A program made the position numbers and the translations under genes. A DNA stretch of 45,746 bases from contig JAISCR010000027.1 in NCBI GenBank assembly GCA_031265435.1, positions 1 to 45,746 of the forward strand, written 5' to 3'. Shown here piece by piece: positions 33,619 to 41,785 of this stretch. Within the stretch, counting starts at the first letter, position 1. Every line of letters begins with the position of its first letter. Below the pieces are notes generated by a model. That model was not told where the DNA came from. It worked only from the letters and a program-made list of their open reading frames with translations, and did no database searches. The DNA is from Treponema sp. Its GTDB lineage: Bacteria; Spirochaetota; Spirochaetia; Treponematales; Breznakiellaceae.

Positions 33619-34602
33619 TTACCGTATCGTCCAGACAAAGTTGTCAAAAACATAGGTTCCGGCCTTCTTTCCAACTTTTTCATGGTTGTAAAAATCGGCA
33701 AAGCTGTTGGGGAATGATGTTTTGTGCAGCGCAACATCGCTGCCAATGGTGATACCGGTGAGAGGGTTGTCCCCAAAGGCGTCTTTTTTTATTTCCCGGA
33801 CACCGTCCGGAATGACAACGGCGCTTATTTCGTTAAAAGAAAATGCATTCTCTTCGATAACGGTAACGGAAGAGGGGATCGTTACGCCGGTCAGGCGGTT
33901 GTCGCTGAACGCCATGGCGGAAATGGCGGTAATGCCGCCGGGAAGGATGATGCCGTTTAAGCGATTGCCGGAAAAGGCCATCGCGCCGATTTCCGTAACC
34001 GCCGGAGGGATTTCAATCGTACCGGACAACAGATTTTTACTAAACGCGGCAGCGCCGATTGTCCTGAGAGCATGGGGCAGTTGCGGCGTTCCGGTCAATT
34101 CGTTGCCGGAAAACGCGTATTCTCCGATAGCCGTTATCGTATCGGGCAATTCCGCTTCGTACAAACGGTTGTTCTGAAACGTGAATCCCTCAATAACCGT
34201 TACGCCCTCGGGAATGATGACGCGGGCCAGGCGGCTGCCGTAAAACGATCCGGCGCCAAGACGGGTAAGCCCCGCGGGGAGATTGACGGCGGTCAGGAAG
34301 TTCCCGCGAAAGGCGCTGTCTCCGATTTCCGTAACGCTTTCGGCGATAACGATGCCGGTCAGGTTCAGGCCCTTAAAGGCGTTGTCCCCAATAGCGGTAA
34401 CCGGGAGGCCATCCAGCGTTCCCGGTATGGTTACTTCCATTGCTTTGCCTGTAATGCCCGTAACCACCGCCTCAGCGCCGTCTTGCCTCCATTTGAGGCT
34501 TCCGTCCCGCGTTCCGGCCCCAAAAGCCGGAAAACCGATGCAAACAGCCAGTAAAACCATACTGATCTTCCTCCGTTCAGTGTTAAAAGTGAGATTTTCC
34601 AT
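33619..34602 (-). CDS. BspA-like leucine-rich repeat surface/exported protein
   Basis: 327 aa, SD GGAGG before the ATG. N-terminal signal region (KISMVLLAVCIGFPAFGAG). Residues ~35-295 hold about eleven ~23-residue LRR_5 repeats of the type FSGNRLNG, then IPxxVTxIxxxAF (for example IGAMAFSGNRLNGIILPGGI). The C-terminus closes with DFYNHEKVGKKAGTY and VFDNFVWTIR, a tail common in treponemal LRR proteins. Such proteins bind host or polysaccharide ligands or other cells at the surface. Expressed from a near-consensus - strand promoter at 34692-34720 and probably repressed by the divergent TetR protein. Confidence 0.85.
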   Translation of the reverse strand: MENLTFNTERRKISMVLLAVCIGFPAFGAGTRDGSLKWRQDGAEAVVTGITGKAMEVTIPGTLDGLPVTAIGDNAFKGLNLTGIVIAESVTEIGDSAFRGNFLTAVNLPAGLTRLGAGSFYGSRLARVIIPEGVTVIEGFTFQNNRLYEAELPDTITAIGEYAFSGNELTGTPQLPHALRTIGAAAFSKNLLSGTIEIPPAVTEIGAMAFSGNRLNGIILPGGITAISAMAFSDNRLTGVTIPSSVTVIEENAFSFNEISAVVIPDGVREIKKDAFGDNPLTGITIGSDVALHKTSFPNSFADFYNHEKVGKKAGTYVFDNFVWTIR

Positions 34603-34643
34603 AAAATCCTCCAGATTTTCGCTTGCCTTTCCAAGCGTTTTAT

Positions 34644-34720
34644 GTTAGCATTGAATTGTCAATGTAAGTCATTGACTGCTAACACTTATATATTATAAGC
34701 GAACATTGTTAGCAAGTCAA
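34644..34720. promoter_or_regulatory. Divergent promoter region with GTTAGCA operator boxes
   Basis: Three GTTAGCA boxes: 34644-34650 (+), 34677-34683 (inverted) and 34708-34714 (+). The last two form an inverted pair TTGACTGCTAAC (34672-34683) and GTTAGCAAGTCAA (34708-34720) around a CTTATA-TAT-TATAAG core (34685-34699). A - strand promoter reads TTGACT (34720-34715), 17 nt, TATAAT (34697-34692) towards the LRR gene. A weaker + strand promoter reads TTGACT (34672-34677), 16 nt, TATAAG (34694-34699) towards the TetR gene. The boxes overlap both -35 elements, ideal for control by the TetR protein. Confidence 0.65.
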
Positions 34721-34758
34721 GAGGTTTCTACGTTTTTTTTGAAGAATTTGGAGAATGT

Positions 34759-35334
34759 ATGGCCCTTTCCCGGGAAATCATTGTCAAGGCGGCTCTGGAA
34801 CTGCTGAACCGGGACGGCATAGACAACCTGACTATGCGTACCCTGGCCGCCTTCCTCGATACTAAGGCCGCTTCCCTTTACCGGCATATCAAGGACAAAA
34901 AGGATTTATACGACCTGATTGCCGAGGCGGTCATCTGTGAAATAAAGCCTTCCTGCGGTTTAAGCAACGCCGAAAAATACCTCATGGAGGCCGCCGGATT
35001 GTACCGTCAAAAACTGTTGTCCCTCCGGGATTCGGTTAAAATTTTTACCCGGTCAAGAGCCACAACCCCCAGACGTTTTGATTTCATGAAAAATGTAATG
35101 ATTTGTTTGCTGCATGTGGGCGTAAAAGAAAATAAATGTATGGTTGCCACCCATATGTTAAATAATTATATTTTATCTTCCGTGTCCGATGAGATTTTTT
35201 TTCGTTCTTTCTCTTCGGATGATCCCAATCCTTATGAGGCGATATTGGGAAGTAACTTTGAATGGTTATCATTTGATGAACAGTTTAACTGCGGGCTTGA
35301 GGTTTTATTTACCGGTTTTAAGGCGTTAAAATAA
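34759..35334 (+). CDS. TetR/AcrR-family transcriptional regulator
   Basis: 191 aa. N-terminal helix-turn-helix: REIIVKAALELLNRDGIDNL, MRTLAAFLDTKAASLYRHIKDKKDLYDLI, with the TetR-class spacing. The C-terminal ~130 residues are helical and resemble the TetR_C ligand-binding domain loosely (TRSRATTPRRFDFMKN, FNCGLEVLFTGF). It is divergent from the LRR gene and shares its operator region, so it likely represses that gene and itself and responds to an unknown small molecule. The -10/-35 spacing of its own promoter is 16 nt. Confidence 0.85.
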   Translation: MALSREIIVKAALELLNRDGIDNLTMRTLAAFLDTKAASLYRHIKDKKDLYDLIAEAVICEIKPSCGLSNAEKYLMEAAGLYRQKLLSLRDSVKIFTRSRATTPRRFDFMKNVMICLLHVGVKENKCMVATHMLNNYILSSVSDEIFFRSFSSDDPNPYEAILGSNFEWLSFDEQFNCGLEVLFTGFKALK

Positions 35335-35353
35335 TAACGGGAATTTGGTGACT

Positions 35354-35373
35354 GCCCCCGCCAAGGCGGGGGC
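35354..35373. terminator. GC-rich hairpin between convergent TetR and hydrolase genes
   Basis: GCCCCCGC (35354-35361), loop CAAG, GCGGGGGC (35366-35373): an 8-bp all-GC stem. There is no U-tract on either strand, so it is only a possible bidirectional terminator or pause site. Confidence 0.4.
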
Positions 35374-35386
35374 TGCACAGGCTCTT

Positions 35387-37162
35387 CTAGAACAGAAAAT
35401 CGAAGCTGGTATTCCCCACTGTGGAAAAGGTAAGCAAAACGGCGGTGATAACCGCCCCCATATAGATGGCACCGGTCTTTTTGTAAAAATACGTATTGAT
35501 CAGGGCGGCCAAGGGAAGAAACACCAGGAAGCTCAGGGACTGAATAATCCGCAGAGACCAGCCGGTCTGGGCAAAGGGCAGGTACCCAAGAATACGCATG
35601 CCTCCGTAACCGTAGATCACCAGCACAAGCATGCCCCCCACGTTGGCGAGTACACTGAAGAGGGCGGTTTTAAGATAGCAGCCCTTTTCAAAGCGGTAGG
35701 ACGCGTTGAGGGCAAGGGCATTGCAAAGGGCAAATACGGCAAAAAAGAGAAAATATGAACATATAGCCTGGAATTTCGCCAGGGTAAGGGGCATGAACCC
35801 GATAAGAATTGAGCGGAAATCGACTAAGAAGAAAAAATTCACCACGCAGAGCAGGATATATGCGGCGCCGACGGTGACTAAACCCAGGATAATCTGGCGC
35901 CCAATGTTCTTTGCCTGGCCCTTGAAACCCCATTCACCGGGATCAGCCCCTTCTTTTTTTCCAAATACAAAAAAGAGGACAACAAAGACCGCCAGGGTGA
36001 GAATACCATTCAAGAAGGCCCAGAAACCCACGGCGCTGGAAGTCTCCTGGGGGAAGATGCGGCTCAATTTCAGCACCTTGACTCCCAAATCCATGAAACC
36101 GTAAAAAGTCAAAGCAGGCAGGGCCGAACCCAGTACCAGCATAATCCAGAACCGGAGGCTGAAACGGGCCTTTCCCGGAGAACAGGCAACGGTATAGTCC
36201 CTGTTTTTCCCTACCGAGAGTATCCAATCTCCAAAGGCAAAAATAAAAAATAAAATTCCCAACAGGGAAATCGAAGTGCCGATCTCCTTCCAGTACCAGA
36301 TCATATCGTTATCCGTAAGACCCCGGGGATTCCCTCCGGCAAGAGTTTCGTTCATAAAATTCATGGCATAAGCCGCGGAGGTATTGGAAAAATGGTTTTT
36401 TATATGAATTTCGTTGGGCACATAGAGAATACGGAGGGTGTTGGCGCTCTTACTCCCATACCATTTGAGGGGGGTCACGGGTTCGCCGGTCCCCCAAGCT
36501 TTTTTCATGGCATCGCTGTAGGCAGCATAGCCGGGCACATTCTTATGTTCGGAAAAAGTTTCGGACCACATAAGCCAGCCGAAGTCATCGTATTTGCCGT
36601 AGATGGTTCCGTAATTAACCGGCATTGCGGCATCCCAATCCATGCCGGTATAGTTAAGCCAGGTAAGACCGGAACCTATCGCCAAAACCGATTTAATGCT
36701 GCCCTGGGGAAGCTGCAGCGCCGCGATGGAAGCGGCATAGCCGCCTTTGGAATGGCCTTCTACCCCGATATTCCGTGCATCGACAAAATCAAGGGTCGCA
36801 AGGTAACGAACGGCGGATTGGGCGGCGACAACATCGGCGGCCTCCGTTCCCGAACGACCGTGACCAAACATGTCGATATTGAGAACCACATAACCCCTCC
36901 GGGCATATTCAATGGAAAAACTCGTCTGCATCTCCCGTGAATTGAGATACCCGTGAATCGTAACCACCCCCGGAGCCGGTTTTTCCGACGACACCCCCTT
37001 GGGGATAATAAGTTGGGCACTCAACACAGGACCCTCACTCGTGGGTACCCGGACTTCCTTTACCACGAACTGTCCAAACCCTATTTGAACAAAAAAGGCC
37101 AGCAGGGAACCGCAGAGAATCAATCCCAGCGAAACAATCAACGCTACATGAACTTTTTTCAT
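35387..37162 (-). CDS. Alpha/beta hydrolase fused to a C-terminal multi-pass membrane domain
   Basis: 591 aa from the ATG at 37162, with AAGGAGG 5 nt upstream. N-terminal membrane anchor (ALIVSLGLILCGSLLAFFVQ), then an alpha/beta hydrolase domain (about 40-280): GVVTIHGYLNSREMQ (oxyanion HG), GYVVLNIDMFGHGRSG, nucleophile elbow GVEGHSKGGYAAS, and a later His candidate in NEIHIKNHF. The nucleophile is Ser. Residues ~300-590 form about 8 transmembrane segments. The hydrolase domain would face the periplasm; it could act on an ester or amide in lipids, cell-wall material or imported molecules. Strong own promoter (TTGACA-18-TATAAT). Substrate unknown. Confidence 0.75.
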   Translation of the reverse strand: MKKVHVALIVSLGLILCGSLLAFFVQIGFGQFVVKEVRVPTSEGPVLSAQLIIPKGVSSEKPAPGVVTIHGYLNSREMQTSFSIEYARRGYVVLNIDMFGHGRSGTEAADVVAAQSAVRYLATLDFVDARNIGVEGHSKGGYAASIAALQLPQGSIKSVLAIGSGLTWLNYTGMDWDAAMPVNYGTIYGKYDDFGWLMWSETFSEHKNVPGYAAYSDAMKKAWGTGEPVTPLKWYGSKSANTLRILYVPNEIHIKNHFSNTSAAYAMNFMNETLAGGNPRGLTDNDMIWYWKEIGTSISLLGILFFIFAFGDWILSVGKNRDYTVACSPGKARFSLRFWIMLVLGSALPALTFYGFMDLGVKVLKLSRIFPQETSSAVGFWAFLNGILTLAVFVVLFFVFGKKEGADPGEWGFKGQAKNIGRQIILGLVTVGAAYILLCVVNFFFLVDFRSILIGFMPLTLAKFQAICSYFLFFAVFALCNALALNASYRFEKGCYLKTALFSVLANVGGMLVLVIYGYGGMRILGYLPFAQTGWSLRIIQSLSFLVFLPLAALINTYFYKKTGAIYMGAVITAVLLTFSTVGNTSFDFLF

Positions 37163-37191
37163 CAAGTCCTCCTTAATCTTATTGGAGCCTA

Positions 37192-37221
37192 ATTATAGGC
37201 GCCCTTCCGAAATACTGTCAA
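37192..37221 (-). promoter_or_regulatory. Consensus promoter of the hydrolase gene
   Basis: On the - strand TTGACA (37221-37216), an 18-nt spacer, TATAAT (37197-37192): both hexamers perfect. The -10 lies inside a small palindrome GCCTA-ATTA-TAGGC (37187-37200), which could let a repressor control it. Leader of about 25 nt to the SD. Confidence 0.8.
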
Positions 37222-37250
37222 CAAAAATCCGTCTTTGTTCCATAGCGAGG

Positions 37251-37460
37251 TTATGTCTTATTTCTCTCTAAATGATGCCGTATTATTTTTACCAGGGCAA
37301 TAGTATTCTGCAGCAGAGGCCAAGGGGATTTACAAATCCGGAGGGCTCCCAAAGCATTGATGTTATACAGTTGTATACAGAGATCCAAATTGGTCTTTGT
37401 AACGGAGGCCAAATCTTCTTTGCTGTAAAACCCCGCCGCATTGTAAATAGTATCCTGCAA
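37251..37460 (-). pseudogene. Short-chain dehydrogenase/reductase (SDR) fragment
   Basis: An open stretch of about 69 residues (TTG at the 5' end) resembles the middle of classical SDR enzymes: the NAAGFYSKEDL region (NNAG-like motif after strand 4), then LYNINALGALRICKS followed by PLLQ, matching the helix 4 segment. The Rossmann GxxxGxG start and the YxxxK active site are absent, and no flanking frame restores them, so it is a decayed gene. It lies between the hydrolase promoter and the GRE activase. The SDR resemblance is moderate. Confidence 0.45.
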
Positions 37461-37478
37461 TTGGATATACTGTTTTGC

Positions 37479-37499
37479 CGGGGAAAAACCGAGTCCCCG
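37479..37499 (-). other. Hairpin downstream of the GRE activase gene
   Basis: CGGGGA and TCCCCG (37479-37484 with 37494-37499) form a 6-bp stem with a 9-nt loop 24 nt beyond the activase stop. No U-tract follows on the - strand, so this is at most a weak terminator or 3' stability element for the GRE operon. Confidence 0.35.
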
Positions 37500-37522
37500 T
37501 CCCGCACCGCTAGGGTGGCCGC

Positions 37523-38434
37523 TTATACAACAACATTGTTAATACCCTGGTCCCGCATACGGGATGCGATGATCAGCATTTTTTCCGGCGAGGGAGACTT
37601 AAACACATGAACCTTATCGGGTATTCCCAAGGCGGCATACTTTCCAATCCCGTAATTATGATACGGTAAAAGTTCTGTTCTTTGTACATTCTTTGCTTTT
37701 ATTAAAACGCCTGTTCTGCCATCGGTTTCAGTTTCTCCATCATTTATTCCTTCAATAATCGGTGTACGAACCTGTATCGTAACGTTTTTCCTGCACAATT
37801 GATCAAAATTTTCAAGGATCAGATAATTATTTCCTCCGGTCATTTCCCGATGCATATCAGGATCGATTATTTTGATATCAAACAACACCAAGTCTACCCA
37901 GGGTAATACGGTCTCAAAATTGATCCAAGGCACATTGCCTGCGGTGTCCAAGGCGGTATGAATGTGCAGTTCCTTCAGGCGCTGCAATATCGCAGCGCAA
38001 AAGCCACTCTGCAGCAATGGCTCTCCTCCTGAAAGAGTAACTCCCCCTCCGGATTGATCGTAAAAAGCATGATCCCGTATAAGCTGTTCGCAAAGCGCTT
38101 CAACGGTAGTTTCATAACCCATAACGGACAGGGCGCCATAGAAACATACCCCGGCGCAGTCGAAGTTTCCGGCACACCTATCCCATTTTGTAACATGCCG
38201 CCCTTCCTCTGTTTGATGAGCGCCCTTTTTACAGGCCATGATACAGGAGCCGCAGTTTTTACAGGACACTGACAGGTATTGGAGCTGTTTCCTGCCGGAT
38301 ATCGTCTCGGGATTATGACACCAACGGCAGGCAAGACTACACCCTTTTAAAAAAACGGTAGTCCGTATGCCCGGTCCGTCATCAAGGGAAAAACGCTGAA
38401 TGTTTGTGATGAGTCCGATACTGTCTTTATTCAT
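37523..38434 (-). CDS. Glycyl radical enzyme activating protein (radical SAM)
   Basis: 303 aa. Radical SAM cluster motif C32-X3-C36-X2-C39 (GCSLACRWCHN). It is followed by a ferredoxin-like insert with CKNCGSCIMAC (C58, C61, C64, C68) and a second partial set C87, C93, C97, typical of non-PFL GRE activases that carry two extra Fe-S clusters. Then GGVTLSGGEPLLQ and DLVLFDIKIIDPD. It abstracts H from Gly731 of the enzyme encoded just upstream. Start overlaps the GRE stop by 8 nt, so the two are co-translated. No SD of its own. Confidence 0.92.
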   Translation of the reverse strand: MNKDSIGLITNIQRFSLDDGPGIRTTVFLKGCSLACRWCHNPETISGRKQLQYLSVSCKNCGSCIMACKKGAHQTEEGRHVTKWDRCAGNFDCAGVCFYGALSVMGYETTVEALCEQLIRDHAFYDQSGGGVTLSGGEPLLQSGFCAAILQRLKELHIHTALDTAGNVPWINFETVLPWVDLVLFDIKIIDPDMHREMTGGNNYLILENFDQLCRKNVTIQVRTPIIEGINDGETETDGRTGVLIKAKNVQRTELLPYHNYGIGKYAALGIPDKVHVFKSPSPEKMLIIASRMRDQGINNVVV

Positions 38435-40694
38435 GGTATTCGGTTCGTCTAATTATCTCATCCTGGAGCGTCTTGTCCAGCATAACAAAATAGGCGCTGA
38501 AACCAGAAACTCGTACTACCAGATTACGGTATTTCTGCGGGTCCTCCTGGGCTTCAAGCAGAGTTTCCCGGCTTACCACGTTGAACTGGATCTCCATGCC
38601 CCCCTGGGCAAAGTAGGCTTCTATCAGGGTTCGAAGCATCCTTCGGTGGGACTCTTTATTAAAAAATGAGGGGTTAAATTTTAAATCCAAAACCAGGCCG
38701 TTTGCCGCTTGACGATGATCGAAACTCAAGGCGGAATTAATAACCGCCGTGGGACCCTTAATATCCATCCCCTGTACCGGCGCAACGGCATTTGCCAGGG
38801 ATACGCCCTTTTTTCGTCCGTCCGGTAAAGCGCCGGTCAGCTTGCCTATGATCGAATGATCGCTTACCGTATAAAGGCCAACCTGGTAGCAACTACCCCG
38901 GCTGTTTTTCTGGGAATGAACAATTGTGCAGAAGAGGTCCACCAGGTCTTTCATATACCGGTCGGTTTCGGGGATGTCATTGCCGTATTTGGGACAGATG
39001 TTCTGTGCATAGGCCTGTAGTTCTTCGTAGCCTTCAAAATCACAGCCCAGGGCTTGAGCGAATGTACTGAGGTCCACCAGCTTTTTTTCAAACACTATCT
39101 GTTTTATCGCCGCGAGGGAGTCAACCGTGTCGGCCATGCCAAGGGTGTTGGCCGTGGAGAAACGGTATTGCGGCCCCATACCGGAGGCGTCCTCCCCCTT
39201 TTCCACGCATCCCTCGTAGGTGGCGGAGAGTAGCGGGCTGGGGAAAAAAAGGGGATAAGCGGTGTCAAGCATATTGGTGGCCTGAATGCAGGCAAGCAGG
39301 GCTGCGGTAAATTCCACCTTATACCAGGTATAAAAGGTTTCAAAATCCGGAATATCCTTCAGATTTCTATGATAGGCCAGGCCCATATCGATCCCTGTAA
39401 CCGTACAGACCCCGTCATTCAGCATTAATTCCAGTATCTTGGCCCAGTTAAACCGCAGTTCTTCGGTGCTGGAATACTCTTTGCCGCCTATGCTTGGCTC
39501 CACACAGCCTACCAGCCCATAATTCCAGGAATCGCTTTTATCAACCCCCTGCCGTTCCCTGGCCTGGATAACCACATCATCGTTAAAAAGGGCGGGAAAT
39601 CCGCCGCCTTGAATAATGAGGGCCTGGGCCTCTTCCCAGCAGACATCGCTCATACCCTTATGAACCCTCAGGGAAAGCAGCGGCTGATCCTGCCGCAGTT
39701 TTCTGCTTGCCTTCAGGCAGAGAAGGGTGATGTCATTTACCGCCGAGTTTCCCCGGGCGTCAATGCCGCCGACAGTGGCGTTTTGGAATCCTAAAACCAG
39801 GCCGGCCAATTTTAACCACAGGGCATCGATCAATATACCGGCCTGATCAAAATCGATCAGACCCGCAGTTCTGTCCCTTTCGTAATAAGGCCCCAGCAGC
39901 TGATCGACCCTTCCCAGGGACATGGAACCAGAATAGTTTTCCGAGAGGATCATCTCCTGCAACAGGATGAAACCCTGTATAGCCTCAAAGAGGCAGGCAG
40001 GAGGCTCTCTTCCGATACGCCCGCAGGCATCGGCGATGCGCCGTAAGGCCCGCCGTTGTTCAGGGGTTTCCGCGATCTTGAGAGCGTCCCCGGCCGCCTG
40101 TTCATAACGCCCCATATAGAACGATGCGGCCTGTACACAGATTAACATAGCTTCAAAATAATCCCGCCGGGCCCCTTGCGCCCACTTATGTTTTTCACGG
40201 AGCCGCTCTTCCAACGCTCCGCAGCCTTGGTGTAATACAAAATCAAAACCGGGAATAACGTGTCCGTTAGGCCATCGTTTTCCCAAGCCGCATTGGATAC
40301 TCCGGTAAAAATAGGCAAGAACCTCATCTTCCCGGGGGCTTAAATCATCTTCCCGCAGCTCCCGGCAGGCGTTTATTTCCCGGACAATATCGCCGAAGAT
40401 CCCTTCCGGATGTCCCGGATGGAAACGTTCCGGCATGATCAGAGGATTCGAAGCAGAGGTGTTTACGTATTCAATGCACCCTGCGAATATATCATAGGTC
40501 CGGACCGTAACCGGTTTTTCCGAAAGATACTTTGACAGACCCCAAGCGTACTGCAGGCATCGGGGAGCATTGGGATTCTCCCGCAGTACCGTCCGGTAGC
40601 AATCATCACGGAACCGAACCAGGGATTCATCGTAATTGTCTTCAAAATGATCATACAAGATCCGAATCGGTTCGTTTATCATGCTTTGATTCAT
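38427..40694 (-). CDS. Glycyl radical enzyme, dehydratase/lyase-type active site
   Basis: 755 aa, somewhat shorter than most GREs (780-850). Catalytic thiyl Cys397 in GLVGCVEPSIGGK: the GCVEP motif, with Glu399 as base, is typical of dehydratases and C-X lyases such as glycerol dehydratase and CutC rather than PFL. Glycyl radical site RVSGFSAYF with Gly731, 24 residues from the C-terminus. Other conserved blocks are GFPALFNDDV and ALNDG-like ELMLNDG. The ATG overlaps the UroD-family stop (ATGA), so both are translationally coupled. No microcompartment targeting or shell genes are present. It needs the downstream activase. The substrate is unknown; a diol or polyol imported by the CUT1 system is the simplest guess. 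Confidence 0.9.
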   Translation of the reverse strand: MNQSMINEPIRILYDHFEDNYDESLVRFRDDCYRTVLRENPNAPRCLQYAWGLSKYLSEKPVTVRTYDIFAGCIEYVNTSASNPLIMPERFHPGHPEGIFGDIVREINACRELREDDLSPREDEVLAYFYRSIQCGLGKRWPNGHVIPGFDFVLHQGCGALEERLREKHKWAQGARRDYFEAMLICVQAASFYMGRYEQAAGDALKIAETPEQRRALRRIADACGRIGREPPACLFEAIQGFILLQEMILSENYSGSMSLGRVDQLLGPYYERDRTAGLIDFDQAGILIDALWLKLAGLVLGFQNATVGGIDARGNSAVNDITLLCLKASRKLRQDQPLLSLRVHKGMSDVCWEEAQALIIQGGGFPALFNDDVVIQARERQGVDKSDSWNYGLVGCVEPSIGGKEYSSTEELRFNWAKILELMLNDGVCTVTGIDMGLAYHRNLKDIPDFETFYTWYKVEFTAALLACIQATNMLDTAYPLFFPSPLLSATYEGCVEKGEDASGMGPQYRFSTANTLGMADTVDSLAAIKQIVFEKKLVDLSTFAQALGCDFEGYEELQAYAQNICPKYGNDIPETDRYMKDLVDLFCTIVHSQKNSRGSCYQVGLYTVSDHSIIGKLTGALPDGRKKGVSLANAVAPVQGMDIKGPTAVINSALSFDHRQAANGLVLDLKFNPSFFNKESHRRMLRTLIEAYFAQGGMEIQFNVVSRETLLEAQEDPQKYRNLVVRVSGFSAYFVMLDKTLQDEIIRRTEYHE

Positions 40695-41767
40695 ACAATC
40701 CCTCCCGGCCTGTAAGCACGGCAGGCTTCCACATAGGCCAAGATGTTTTCCCAGGGTACTTCCGGTTCCAGTATATGGGTCGGTGCCACCATCATCCCGC
40801 CCCGGGAACCCATGGAGTCAAGACATTCCTTTACCGCCGCCCGTACCTCGGCGGAGGTACCAAAGGGCATGAGCCTTTGGGTGCCTATACAACCATGAAA
40901 GGACAGCCGATCCCCAAAGATGGCTATCACCTCCCGGTAGTCCATAGACTCGGTTTGAATCGGATTAAGGACATCCACACCGGCGTCAATGAGATCATCA
41001 ATGAAAGGGAGGACGTAGCCGCAGCTGTGATATATGATGATAAGATTCGGGTTCAGCACCTTTGCCGCGTCTATTATCCTTTTGAGACGTGGCTTAAGCC
41101 AAGTCCGGTATAGTTCCACACTCATCATGATACGACTCTGCATGCCAATGTCGTCCCCAAGATACAGAATATCCACTCCGGCCTTCGTGTAGGAAAGCGC
41201 CCGGATAATCGCCTGCTCGGTCACCTTGTCCAGAATAAAAGCCGCCGCCGGTTCTTCGCTCATCATATTCATCATGAGGTCTTCCATACTCCGCAGATAC
41301 CAAGCGGTTTCCCATATAGTCATCTGCATATTCCCCACCGCCGCAAGACCCCGCTTGTGCAGTTCTTCCACCGATAATCGCTGACCGGTCCCGTTCCCCT
41401 CTTCGAACTTTGGGAAAGGATACTCCTTGATTTTTCCAAAGTCCTCAATTCCCTGCAGAGGGTGAAGCATACGGGTCATGTGCATGGCCTGTGCGCTCCC
41501 CGGTTCATGAGCAATGCCCCAGTCATCTATTTTGGTTCCTTCCTTCAGGGGGAGGGGATACCAGGACAGGAATTGTCCGCTATTATCCGGTACCTTGATG
41601 TCCGGTATGTCCCTCCAGGGCATGTCAAAATAATCTTCGTAGAACCCACTGTACCCTGTTTTCTCATGGAATACATTGATGAGATGCGGAGTCAGACTAA
41701 ACTGGCAGGGTATGAATTCATATCCTGTCCTTCTCAGGAGAGATAAAAGATTTCCCCGTTGATTCAT
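40691..41767 (-). CDS. UroD-family putative methyltransferase (paralogue B, GRE-linked)
   Basis: 358 aa, SD GGGGGGAG before the ATG. Close paralogue of 32417-33481; same landmarks (RGNLLSLLRRTG, DMPWRDIPDIKVPDN, SAQAMHMTRMLHPLQGI, YLGDDIGMQ, YHSCGYVLPFIDDL with H247-X-C249, SFHGCIGTQ, PTHILEPEVPWEN). The N-terminus has no HemE signature and the third zinc Cys is absent. It is co-transcribed between MalG and the GRE and overlaps the GRE by 4 nt. That places it in the same pathway as the GRE: it may remove or add a methyl group before or after radical cleavage. Confidence 0.8.
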   Translation of the reverse strand: MNQRGNLLSLLRRTGYEFIPCQFSLTPHLINVFHEKTGYSGFYEDYFDMPWRDIPDIKVPDNSGQFLSWYPLPLKEGTKIDDWGIAHEPGSAQAMHMTRMLHPLQGIEDFGKIKEYPFPKFEEGNGTGQRLSVEELHKRGLAAVGNMQMTIWETAWYLRSMEDLMMNMMSEEPAAAFILDKVTEQAIIRALSYTKAGVDILYLGDDIGMQSRIMMSVELYRTWLKPRLKRIIDAAKVLNPNLIIIYHSCGYVLPFIDDLIDAGVDVLNPIQTESMDYREVIAIFGDRLSFHGCIGTQRLMPFGTSAEVRAAVKECLDSMGSRGGMMVAPTHILEPEVPWENILAYVEACRAYRPGGIV

Positions 41768-41785
41768 AAAAGCTCCCCCCGAATT

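Noticed and set aside
35354-35373. Part of a CRISPR or integron-like repeat
   Set aside because: It occurs once, and fits a simple hairpin between convergent genes.
36392-36940. Open frame of ~180 codons on the + strand inside the hydrolase gene
   Set aside because: The - strand protein has clear alpha/beta hydrolase motifs, its own promoter and an SD; the + frame has none.
1253-41767. UroD-family genes as heme biosynthesis (hemE)
   Set aside because: All six lack the N-terminal porphyrin-binding arginine signature, occur in multiple copies next to sugar transporters, and no other heme genes are present.
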